39,099 bases of DNA from Phycisphaerae bacterium (GTDB lineage Bacteria; Planctomycetota; Phycisphaerae; Phycisphaerales; SM1A02), in assembly GCA_016795065.1 (NCBI GenBank), contig JAEUIU010000004.1, positions 1-39,099 of the forward strand. Reading direction: 5' to 3'. A program made the position numbers and the translations under genes. A model generated the notes under the pieces. That model was not told the DNA's origin. It saw nothing but the letters and a program-made list of their open reading frames with translations, and did not search any database. This document shows positions 15,550 through 22,950 of this stretch, piece by piece; position 1 is the stretch's first letter, and each line of letters starts with the position of its first letter.

Positions 15550-17814
15550 TCAGTCCTTGTCGAGCATAAGGTCATCGACGCTCAGGCGTCCTTGCACCGA
15601 TGCGCCATCGGCACCGAAGGAAAGGCGTACGGCAACGATGTTGGAAAGGTCCAGCATCGATCCGCCGGTCAGGAAATCGGTGAGCCGGATGCGAGTGACT
15701 TCAAACTCGTTCTGCCAGCCCGCGCCGGTCCCGTAGCCGGTCCGCTGATAAGGGCGCTGCACGCCACCCTTATACGCGCCGATGTTGATGGTCTGCGAGA
15801 CGCCGTTGTTGTCGACAAGCGTCACGTTGTACAAGGCCGTCCCAGCCAGTGCGACCGTGTTTGGATGGCGTGTGCCCTGAGCCGCGCGAATCGACAGGTA
15901 TGTGTGCCCAGAGAAGTTTCGCTGGGCCTCGACCACGGACCACTCCAGTGTGGACGGGGTCGTCCAATCGAAAATGAAGCCCTTCGTCGCGTCACTGGTG
16001 CGGCCACGAGTCATCCCGTTGCGCGGATCGGCCGTGCTCCAGGTAAACGTCGTGTTCGCGTCATTCAGAAGGCCCTCGTTCGGATTGGAGACGGTGAAAG
16101 CCACCGCACCACCCGAGCTGGAGAGATCGGTTCCCGCGTTGGTCTGGAAGTCGTCGATGATGCGGTTGTCAGCGCTCGGATCGCGATAGTCCAGGTCCAC
16201 GATGTAGTTCGCATTGACTCCGATCGGTCGAAGATCCTCGTATTGTCGCCAGAGGTACTCCTTCGCCGCCGACTGGCCATCAATGAAGTACTTCACGCCC
16301 GCAAGGAACGCACCCTTCGCGATCGCTTGGGCCCCGGCGTTGCCAATCGAGGTTCCGGCGGGACCAGAGAAGTCGTTCACGCCGCAGCAGTTGAAGTCGT
16401 TGTGGTCGGCACCATGGACATAGGTGCTGAATCGCTCGGCCAGCGCCCGCTCGTAGAGGTTGAACGAATCGGCGATATCACTGTTGGGGCAGCCGCAAAC
16501 GTCACCGTCAGCGGCGCCGTAAATCAGGTGATACGGAGCGCTGTGGGGGTTTGCCGAGTTGGTGCCGAGAAAGTCGGTCGGTGCGATGCTCGATAGGAGC
16601 TTGATGCTCGACAGTGCATAGTTCGTCGGCACGAACGTGCCATCGAAGATGCGGTCGTACGCTCGCACGATTCCCTCGCCACCGCGGCTGTGGCCAATCC
16701 ACATGATTCGCGTCGAGTCCAGCTTCCCATTGAACGCCCCTCCGCCGATCGAGGCTTGGAGGGCGATGATCGCAGCGGTGTGCTGCAGTGTCGTCGTGCT
16801 TGCCGTTTCGATGCCGGGAACGGTGTCGTTCTGGTGCGACATCACGATATAGCCCCAACTCGCCAGATGCTGACCGATGTAGTCGTACCAGGCATAGTTG
16901 TGGCCGTTCCCGTGGCTGATCACAACCAGCGGAACCGGCGTCATGTTCTGGATGTCGGTCGGATAGTAGATCCGCTCAAGCTGCATGGCCGCAGCAATCG
17001 GTGCATAGTTCGTATCGAAACTGTTGATCTGCGAGACGGCGAGCGGACCGGCCGCCGTCAGATCGCTGACGATCCAGAACCCCGGACCCTCGCCACCGTC
17101 GATGAGGTCACCGGCGTCGAGCAACCCGTTGCGGTTCACATCCACAACGAGGTCGTAGCCCTTGCCGATGTTCAGCCCGTTCGTCGCCGGAAGGGTCGTC
17201 GTGGCCAGAGGCAGAACGCTGGCATCGATCGAAGCCCCAAACGTGACGACATCAGGAGTCCCCCGAACGTCCGCCAAGGTGGGGTTTGATGCCCATTCAA
17301 GACTCGAACGGTCCTCCACCACAAAGACATCAGCGGTTGCGTTTGCAACGGTCGCCACCTGCGCGGGATCGACGGCGATCCTCACGGTCGAGGTGCGATT
17401 GAAGCTCTGGACGAACGAGGCCCAGGGATACGAGCTGAGCGAGATCGCGGCGAGCTCTCGTTCTATCACTCCGTTACCGGTTGGACACGGCCCCCAACCA
17501 CCCAGCACGATCGAGATGTCCGCGGCATCCGTCACGCCGTCTCCGGTCACGTCTGAGCTTCCAGCGGTGCCCCAGCCGCCGAGCACGGCCGCCAGGTCAG
17601 CGCCATCGACAACGCCATCGGCGTTGAGGTCTGCCGGGCAGTCCCCAGCAACAGAGTGGCTGGCGAAACAGGCCGCAGCGAAGCAAGCGGCAACAACCTT
17701 GGGTCGAGTGAGGCGAAGAATGTCGCACCTTCCATTGGGACCCGTTGGTCCCAAGCTAAAGGATCGGAGAAGCCTCGCGGCGACGCCCGAGAGGGGTCTG
17801 CCACCGCACAGCAT
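15550..17814 (-). CDS. Secreted alpha/beta hydrolase with N-terminal dockerin-like repeats
   Basis: After a signal region ending near SHSVAG (about residue 57) come two calcium-binding dockerin-like repeats, DLNADGVVDGADLAAVLGGW and DVTGDGVTDAADISIVLGGW, bracketed by cysteines. A hydrolase domain follows: PLVVISHGNGHN (oxyanion strand), WIGHSRGGEG with the nucleophile Ser, HLIYGAADGDV (likely acid) and YVHGADHNDFNCCG with the likely catalytic His. The C-terminal third (about 560-754) is a beta-rich region resembling a carbohydrate-binding or jelly-roll module. The fold resembles secreted esterases, lipases and cutinases; the substrate is unknown. The start is uncertain: ATG at 17814 leaves an odd 40-residue lead; TTG at 17754 or a rare ATT at 17721 would give a standard signal peptide. 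Confidence 0.8.
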   Translation of the reverse strand: MLCGGRPLSGVAARLLRSFSLGPTGPNGRCDILRLTRPKVVAACFAAACFASHSVAGDCPADLNADGVVDGADLAAVLGGWGTAGSSDVTGDGVTDAADISIVLGGWGPCPTGNGVIERELAAISLSSYPWASFVQSFNRTSTVRIAVDPAQVATVANATADVFVVEDRSSLEWASNPTLADVRGTPDVVTFGASIDASVLPLATTTLPATNGLNIGKGYDLVVDVNRNGLLDAGDLIDGGEGPGFWIVSDLTAAGPLAVSQINSFDTNYAPIAAAMQLERIYYPTDIQNMTPVPLVVISHGNGHNYAWYDYIGQHLASWGYIVMSHQNDTVPGIETASTTTLQHTAAIIALQASIGGGAFNGKLDSTRIMWIGHSRGGEGIVRAYDRIFDGTFVPTNYALSSIKLLSSIAPTDFLGTNSANPHSAPYHLIYGAADGDVCGCPNSDIADSFNLYERALAERFSTYVHGADHNDFNCCGVNDFSGPAGTSIGNAGAQAIAKGAFLAGVKYFIDGQSAAKEYLWRQYEDLRPIGVNANYIVDLDYRDPSADNRIIDDFQTNAGTDLSSSGGAVAFTVSNPNEGLLNDANTTFTWSTADPRNGMTRGRTSDATKGFIFDWTTPSTLEWSVVEAQRNFSGHTYLSIRAAQGTRHPNTVALAGTALYNVTLVDNNGVSQTINIGAYKGGVQRPYQRTGYGTGAGWQNEFEVTRIRLTDFLTGGSMLDLSNIVAVRLSFGADGASVQGRLSVDDLMLDKD
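17735..17754 (-). other. Perfect hairpin at the 5' end of the hydrolase gene
   Basis: TTGGGACC and GGTCCCAA (17735-17742 with 17747-17754) form an 8-bp stem with a four-base loop. On the - strand a GGAAGG sequence (17733-17728) follows it and sits 6 bases before an ATT codon that would start a textbook signal peptide. The hairpin may therefore belong to an untranslated leader. Confidence 0.45.
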
Positions 17815-18035
17815 GTGATGAGGGGAGCCCTACAACGTACTCTCCTCTACCTTCAGGTCCAGTGGCAGATGCTCAACTTCGGACCGAGAAGTGACGACAA
17901 TGGAGAACCTGCCTCCCAAGGGTGTTCGCCCCGTCGGGGTACTCTCGCCGGATGGCTTTCTGAATGCGAGCCTCGGCCGCATCCAGTGTCCGAAGCGCCG
18001 CAATCGGCTACCTTGCACCTAGGCGTTCTCCTCCA

Positions 18036-18695
18036 ATGGCCATCCGGACCTCCATTCAGCCCTTCCTCTTCTATCGCGACATCGTTCTCGCGGTCCTCTG
18101 TGCGGTGTTCGGAGCATGGGGTTGGTACGACTACACGATCACCATCCCGAAGCGGTATGACGCGTTTATCGAATACTCGACCCTTCGCGAAGCGAAGGAC
18201 GGATTTGAGAAGCGCGTCAACGACCGGCAATCGCTTTCGGAAGCGGATGAGAAGGAGTTCCAGCGCGTCAAGGTCCTTCTCAACGAGAAGTACACCGAGG
18301 TGCCCTCAAAGCCCGAGTCCTATGACGACGACGTGCAGTTCTGGCTCTACTTCGTCGGTTGCGGACTTCTCGGAACACCCTGGGCGATCTGGTCCCTCAT
18401 CCAGCTCAAGAGGCGATCGTTCGCCGTCACCGACGACGGCACCCTGATCACGCCCGAGGGTTCCTGTCCTATCGACCGTGCTACGGAGATCGACATGAGC
18501 CGTTGGATGTCCAAGTCGATTGCGGTCGTCACACTGGAGAGCGGCGCCCAATCGTTGATGGACGACTACAAGTACAGGAACACGCACCTCATCGTCGGTG
18601 CGATCGCCCATCGGCTCTACCCGGACAAGTGGACGGCCGAGGCCAAGGTCGTCAAGAATCAGGTCGAGACGGCCGAGGCGAGCGGGTCCGCCTAA
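18036..18695 (+). CDS. Two-span membrane protein of unknown function
   Basis: The 219-residue product has one transmembrane segment at about 15-33 (IVLAVLCAVFGAWGW), then a charged helical stretch (48-95, possibly coiled coil) and a second transmembrane segment at about 102-124 (FWLYFVGCGLLGTPWAIW). A soluble C-terminal domain follows (127-219, RRSFAVTDDGTLITPEGS onward) with beta-strand character reminiscent of PH-like domains, though this is weak. No family recognised. The ATG at 18036 is preferred to an upstream extension because it places the first span near the N-terminus. It is divergent from the hydrolase gene and lies 75 bp before the B12-GTPase gene. Confidence 0.65.
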   Translation: MAIRTSIQPFLFYRDIVLAVLCAVFGAWGWYDYTITIPKRYDAFIEYSTLREAKDGFEKRVNDRQSLSEADEKEFQRVKVLLNEKYTEVPSKPESYDDDVQFWLYFVGCGLLGTPWAIWSLIQLKRRSFAVTDDGTLITPEGSCPIDRATEIDMSRWMSKSIAVVTLESGAQSLMDDYKYRNTHLIVGAIAHRLYPDKWTAEAKVVKNQVETAEASGSA

Positions 18696-18770
18696 CGGCT
18701 TGTCATGAACGGGCGCGTTTGGCCCGCATTTCAGGCCAGTGCGGCGGTGTGGTAGGCTTCGCGGTCCGCC

Positions 18771-19889
18771 ATGCCTTACGCCATCAACGAACCGACAACC
18801 GCGATCGCCAAGCAGGACCGATGCGCCGACCTGTCGCACCGCCCGCGCGTCCTCCTGGGCAAGATGGGGCTCGATGGCCACGATCGTGGCGTCAAGCTCA
18901 TCGCCCGTGTTCTCCGCGACAGCGGCGTGCACGTGATTTACTCGGGGCTCTGGCAGACGCCCCGGTCCCTGGCCATCTCCGCCCGGGACGAGGACGTCGA
19001 CATGATCGCCGCATCGATGATGTCCAACTCCCATCTGGTGCTCGTTCCCCGACTCCTTGAGGAATGCGCGAAGGTCGGCCGGAAGGACATGACCGTGAAC
19101 GTCGGCGGCATCATCCCCCAAGAGGATGTGCCGGTGCTGATCGAGGCAGGTGTTCACCGCGTCTTCCACACAGGCACCGGCATGGAGGAGATCGTCGAGA
19201 GCGCCCGCGAGGCGACACGCCCTTACGCGCCGCTTGAGTCACCCTCTGACACGGCCCGACTCGCCCGCCGAATCTCCTTCGCCCACGCCGGTCAAACGCC
19301 CAAGGACGCCCCCCGTCGACGACCCAAGCAGGTCATCGGCATCACAGGCTCCCCTGGAGCGGGCAAGTCAACGCTCGTCGCAGCCATGGCCTCCGAGTCG
19401 GTGCGCCGCGGCAAGCGCATCGCAGTCGTCGCCTTCGATCCGATGAGCCCGATCACCGGAGGCGCCCTTCTCGGTGACCGTCTTCGCGTCGACTTCAATG
19501 CCGTCGACGAGGGCATCTTCTACCGCTCGCTGGCCATCGTCGGCGAGGACTACCGCACCCTGCCGGACATCATCGAGCTGATTGGCGGCGCCGGCTACGA
19601 CACCCTCATCATCGAGACCGTTGGCGCCGGACAGAACGACGTCGCCATTCGCAGCTTCGTCGACCGCACCGCGGTTGTCGTCGTGCCGGGCATGGGCGAC
19701 GCGGTCCAGATGGACAAGGCCGGCATCCTCGAGATCGCCGACGTCTTCGTGGTCAACAAGGCCGACCACGCCGGCGAGGCGAAACTCGTGCGCGAGCTGT
19801 TAGACATCGCCTCCGGCCGGAAGATCTTCGAGACGATCGCCACCCAAGGCAAGGGTGTCGTGGAGCTGCTGGACGGGCTGCTCGGCTGA
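18771..19889 (+). CDS. B12-binding domain fused to MeaB-type GTPase
   Basis: Residues 25-155 are a cobalamin-binding Rossmann domain of the methylmalonyl-CoA mutase type, with DGHDRG at 35-40, where His37 would be the lower cobalt ligand, then GLWQTP, SMMSNSHLVLVP and VNVGGIIP. Residues 186-372 are a G3E GTPase of the MeaB/ArgK group: Walker A GSPGAGKS (193-200), DPMSPITGGALLGDR (223-237), ETVGAGQND (282-290), PGMGDAVQMDKAGILEIAD and NKAD (329-332), ending QGKGVVELLDGLLG. MeaB proteins load and protect AdoCbl in acyl-CoA mutases. In IcmF the same two domains are followed by a mutase barrel; here the protein stops at 372 residues with no barrel. The helical arms of MeaB are also missing. A separate mutase large subunit elsewhere is likely. 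The exact substrate is unknown. Confidence 0.88.
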   Translation: MPYAINEPTTAIAKQDRCADLSHRPRVLLGKMGLDGHDRGVKLIARVLRDSGVHVIYSGLWQTPRSLAISARDEDVDMIAASMMSNSHLVLVPRLLEECAKVGRKDMTVNVGGIIPQEDVPVLIEAGVHRVFHTGTGMEEIVESAREATRPYAPLESPSDTARLARRISFAHAGQTPKDAPRRRPKQVIGITGSPGAGKSTLVAAMASESVRRGKRIAVVAFDPMSPITGGALLGDRLRVDFNAVDEGIFYRSLAIVGEDYRTLPDIIELIGGAGYDTLIIETVGAGQNDVAIRSFVDRTAVVVVPGMGDAVQMDKAGILEIADVFVVNKADHAGEAKLVRELLDIASGRKIFETIATQGKGVVELLDGLLG

Positions 19890-19908
19890 CGCGTCCTGTT
19901 CATCACAC

Positions 19909-20436
19909 ATGGATTGGAACGTCCTCTTCGGAGCCCTCCTCATCGTCGCCGCCCGCGTAGCGGACGTCTCGTTAGGCACGCTGCGCACCGTGGCGGTCAT
20001 CAACGGGAGGAAGGCCGTCGCGTGGGGCCTTGGATTCGCGGAGGTCCTCATCTGGGTGCTCGTGGTGAGCCAGGTGATCACCACGGTGCGCGAGAACATC
20101 GTGAACGCGATCGCCTACGCCCTCGGCTTCGCCACCGGCAACTTCGTCGGGATCATGATCGAACAGTATTTCGCCTTCGGCCGACAGATCATCCGGGTCT
20201 TCACCCGCAATGGCGGCGAGATGGCTACCGCCATGCGCGAGCGCGGCCTTCGTGTGACCGAGTTCGATGGCCGCGGCCGGGATGGTCCGGTGTCGATGCT
20301 CTTCGTCGAGACCGAACGTCGCGGCGCTCCAGGCGTCGTCGATCTCGCCCGCTCGCTCGATCCGGAGTGCTACTACACGATCGGCGACATCCGCGAGGCT
20401 TCGAGCAGGTCCGCCCGGGCATCGTCGCGGAAGTAG
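19909..20436 (+). CDS. DUF5698/DUF2179 (UPF0316) membrane protein
   Basis: The 175-residue product has about three membrane spans in its first 90 residues (FGALLIVAARVADV, AVAWGLGFAEVLIWVLVVS, IAYALGFATGNFVGIMI), with the family signature SLGTLRTVAVINGRK at the end of the first. A soluble DUF2179-like domain follows (about 95-165), with RQIIRVFTRNGGEMATAMRE. This matches UPF0316 proteins such as B. subtilis YebE, whose role is not established. Start ATG at 19909, 19 bp after the B12-GTPase stop, suggests co-transcription, but no functional link is known. Confidence 0.82.
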   Translation: MDWNVLFGALLIVAARVADVSLGTLRTVAVINGRKAVAWGLGFAEVLIWVLVVSQVITTVRENIVNAIAYALGFATGNFVGIMIEQYFAFGRQIIRVFTRNGGEMATAMRERGLRVTEFDGRGRDGPVSMLFVETERRGAPGVVDLARSLDPECYYTIGDIREASSRSARASSRK

Positions 20437-20444
20437 GGGTTCCT

Positions 20445-20470
20445 GGCGGATTCAACAAGCTGGATCCGCC
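20445..20470 (+). other. Inverted repeat between DUF5698 gene and prpD-like gene
   Basis: GGCGGAT and ATCCGCC (20445-20451 with 20464-20470) form a perfect 7-bp stem with a 12-base loop. It begins 8 bp after the DUF5698 stop. No T-run follows, so it is a possible operator or weak transcription end. Confidence 0.4.
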
Positions 20471-20482
20471 TCGCCGCCCCAG

Positions 20483-20488
20483 TACAAT
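20483..20488 (+). promoter_or_regulatory. Candidate -10 element of the prpD-like gene
   Basis: TACAAT matches the -10 consensus at five of six positions and lies 21 bp before the ATG at 20510. No good -35 is seen at 17 bp. If used, the leader would be about 15 bases. Confidence 0.35.
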
Positions 20489-20509
20489 CTGCGGCCCAAA
20501 GGACCCCCC

Positions 20510-22099
20510 ATGACCACCGCCACCGCGATTCCCGCATCGACCGCGACCGCCGTGTCGCTTCCCCGCAACACCAATCAGGCCCTCGGCATCGGCCAATTCG
20601 CCGTCGACTTCATGTCCGGCAAGCTTGGGAAGCCGGATCAATCGGTGCTCGACCGGACGGTGATGTTCCACACCGATAGTGTCCTCTGCGGGCTCAGCGC
20701 GATCGCCCTCAAGACCAACGCTCCGACGCTCCTTCGGGCCGAGGCCGCGGAGTATCCGAAGGCCAACGGCGTGCCGGTCTTCGGCTCGACCCAGAAGGTC
20801 GCCCCCGAAAAGGCGATCGTCGCCAACTCCAGCGCGGTGCGCGAGTGGGACTCCAACGGCACCAACTTCGGCTACAACCCGAAGCTGGGCCATACTGCGG
20901 GCGAGTTCGGGCACAACGACTTCTATCCGGTCGCGATCGCGGCCGCTCAGCTTGCAGATGGGGGGGCCGGCCGTGACGGCGCTTTTGCCCTCCGCGGCAT
21001 GATCGCGATCGACGAGATCCGCGGCCGCCTCGCCGAGGTCTTCAGCCTCAAGAGCTACAAGATCGATCACGTCGTCCACGGCGCCATCGCCAGCGCCGCC
21101 GTCTACGGGGCCATGCTCGGCGCGACCCCCGAGCAGATCGAATCGGCGATCGGCATGACCGTCGCCCACTACATCCCGTGGCGGGCGATCCGGGCCGGCA
21201 AGCAGCTCAGCGACTCGAAGGGAGCCTCCGCCGCGATCTCGACCGAGGTCGCCATCCTCGCGATGCAACGTTCGATGCGCGGCTTCCTTGGGCCTCGCGA
21301 CATCTTCCGCAACCCCGAGAGCATGTTCCGACAGTTCGAGAAGACCTCGGGCGACAGCCCCTTCGACCTCGTCCTCAGCCACTCGGGAAGTGACTTCGCC
21401 GTCATGGGCATGCACTTCAAGCTCGGCCTCTACGAGCACCAGTCGGCCGGCGCGCTCCAGGGACTTCTCACCCTCATCGAGAAGAACCCCGGCATCCTCG
21501 CGAACCCTGACGCGATCAAGACCATCAAGATCGTGGCCTACGAACCGGCGTTCGGCATCATCGGCGACCCGGCGAAGCGCGATCCGAAGACCCGCCAGAG
21601 CGCCGACCACTCGATGGTCTACATCGTCGGCACGCTCCTCCGCAAGGCTATCGAGGCGGCGAAGAAGCTCGGCAATCCGACCCTCGGGAAGCACAACGAC
21701 GCGTATTGGAAGTCGCTCATGCTCTCTCCCTACGACTACGACCCGACCTCGATCAAGAATCCGGCGACCCGGGCGATCATGGCCAAGATGGAGTTTGCCC
21801 ACGGCGGAAGCGAGTACGACCGGCGCTATCCGGACGGCATCCCGACCTCGCTGGTCATCACGATGAACGACGGCACGAGTTTCGACAGCGGCCTTGTCAT
21901 GTATCCGGCAGGCCATGCCCGCAACACGACCGCGAATCTCAAGGACATCCTTCTCCACAAGGCGAAGCTCCTCGGGGCCCTCTCGATGAGCGACTTCGAC
22001 AGGGTCATCGCCCGCTTCAACGACCTCGCCCAGCTCTCGAAGGCCGATCTCGCCAAGCTCTACGACTTCGCCATCGAGACCCGCGACGGATACGAATAA
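20510..22099 (+). CDS. MmgE/PrpD family protein (2-methylcitrate dehydratase-like)
   Basis: The 529-residue product spans the family: residues 25-280 form the all-helical domain with FHTDSVLCGLSAIALK, IVANSSAVREWDSNGTNFGY and GHNDFYPVAIAAAQ; about 290-400 is the small alpha/beta part (KTIKIVAYEPAFGIIGDP); and RQSADHSMVYIVGTLLRKAI is the recurring helix near the lid. PrpD dehydrates 2-methylcitrate in propionate breakdown; relatives act on cis-aconitate or similar acids, so the substrate is not certain. Length is slightly above typical 450-500 residues. The ATG at 20510 follows a C-rich leader without a Shine-Dalgarno sequence; the frame extends upstream over the DUF5698 gene but that part is not coding. 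The nearby B12-GTPase also fits propionate or methylmalonate metabolism. A strong terminator follows. Confidence 0.87.
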   Translation: MTTATAIPASTATAVSLPRNTNQALGIGQFAVDFMSGKLGKPDQSVLDRTVMFHTDSVLCGLSAIALKTNAPTLLRAEAAEYPKANGVPVFGSTQKVAPEKAIVANSSAVREWDSNGTNFGYNPKLGHTAGEFGHNDFYPVAIAAAQLADGGAGRDGAFALRGMIAIDEIRGRLAEVFSLKSYKIDHVVHGAIASAAVYGAMLGATPEQIESAIGMTVAHYIPWRAIRAGKQLSDSKGASAAISTEVAILAMQRSMRGFLGPRDIFRNPESMFRQFEKTSGDSPFDLVLSHSGSDFAVMGMHFKLGLYEHQSAGALQGLLTLIEKNPGILANPDAIKTIKIVAYEPAFGIIGDPAKRDPKTRQSADHSMVYIVGTLLRKAIEAAKKLGNPTLGKHNDAYWKSLMLSPYDYDPTSIKNPATRAIMAKMEFAHGGSEYDRRYPDGIPTSLVITMNDGTSFDSGLVMYPAGHARNTTANLKDILLHKAKLLGALSMSDFDRVIARFNDLAQLSKADLAKLYDFAIETRDGYE

Positions 22100-22126
22100 G
22101 GCAAGACGCTTCGCACGCACGCTTCC

Positions 22127-22160
22127 AGCGCCCGCATCCTCGGATGCGGGCGCTCTCGTT
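22127..22160. terminator. Strong hairpin terminator between convergent genes
   Basis: Arms 22127-22139 and 22142-22154 are perfectly complementary over 13 bp (loop effectively four bases). On the + strand CTCGTTTCC follows. It lies between the prpD-like stop and the stop of the converging zinc-ribbon gene and probably ends transcription from one or both sides. Confidence 0.75.
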
Positions 22161-22164
22161 TCCG

Positions 22165-22950
22165 TCACTGTCGCCAGACGCCGCCGACGACAGCATCGAC
22201 ATGCCGATCCGTGCGCACGCAGACCCAAGCCATCGCTCCATGCAGGGCGTTCACGGCAACGTGCACGACAAGGGCGAGGTCCATCAACCAAGCGGGTGGA
22301 CTCCCGTAGATCATGGTCAGCAGCACGATCTGGATTCCCAGCAAGACGACGAGAAGGAGCGGATAGAGCCACGCCGCAAGACCGAGTAGCCGGGTCGACC
22401 CTCGCAACGGGGTAAAGGTGGAGCCAACGAGGACATGGAGCGATCGGAACGCCATGGCCATGCCGATCAGGTAGGCCAGCACCGCCCCGAGCACCAACAG
22501 CGCAGCGATGAGTTCGCCAGCGAACACCGTCCCAGATCCGACCAGGAGCGCGACGACGATCGTGCATGGCACGAGCGAGATCGACGTCAGCGCCATCCGG
22601 GCGAGTCCGCGTCCGGCGGTGTCGCAGCGACGTACCCCAAGTGCGATCGCCGCCCATCCGACCGTGAGGAGGAGCAGTCCGCCGAGGGCCAGAAGGACGC
22701 CCATCGGCTCGATCGCAAAGAGCATCAGGTTTCCGGCGATGAGCGTGATGAAGCCGATACTACAGCAACTGAGGCCGCGTCCGACGATACCGGCATGCAT
22801 GACCAGCGGCCCAAGATTTCGCCACGCGAGGATCGCCGGTTCGATGTCCTTCCCGCACTCAGGACAGTGCCCGGAATCGTCCAGGCCGCTCAGGTCGTAG
22901 CGACACCCTAGACAGAGCACCTTCAGGTTGGCTGGCGAATCGTTAGGCAT
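22165..22950 (-). CDS. Zinc-ribbon polytopic membrane protein (fourth of four)
   Basis: The 261-residue product starts with a zinc ribbon, Cys13-x2-Cys16 and Cys29-x2-Cys32, in the form CLGCRYDLSG...CPECG that is common in planctomycetes. About six transmembrane segments follow, for example FITLIAGNLMLFAI, VLLALGGLLLLTVGWAAIAL, GELIAALLVLGAVLAYLIG and YPLLLVVLLGIQIVLL. No catalytic motif is visible and the family is not known to me. The ATG at 22950 lies 8 bases inside the end of the preceding gene, so translation is probably coupled. The frame continues upstream to 23187 but only as a shadow of that gene. It is last in the - strand block and its stop faces the prpD-like terminator. Confidence 0.75.
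   Translation of the reverse strand: MPNDSPANLKVLCLGCRYDLSGLDDSGHCPECGKDIEPAILAWRNLGPLVMHAGIVGRGLSCCSIGFITLIAGNLMLFAIEPMGVLLALGGLLLLTVGWAAIALGVRRCDTAGRGLARMALTSISLVPCTIVVALLVGSGTVFAGELIAALLVLGAVLAYLIGMAMAFRSLHVLVGSTFTPLRGSTRLLGLAAWLYPLLLVVLLGIQIVLLTMIYGSPPAWLMDLALVVHVAVNALHGAMAWVCVRTDRHVDAVVGGVWRQ

Noticed and set aside
20225..22657. Very long open frame on the - strand across the prpD-like gene
   Set aside because: It is antisense to a clear MmgE/PrpD gene, Arg/Asp/Gly-rich and matches no domain. High GC makes such antisense frames open by chance.
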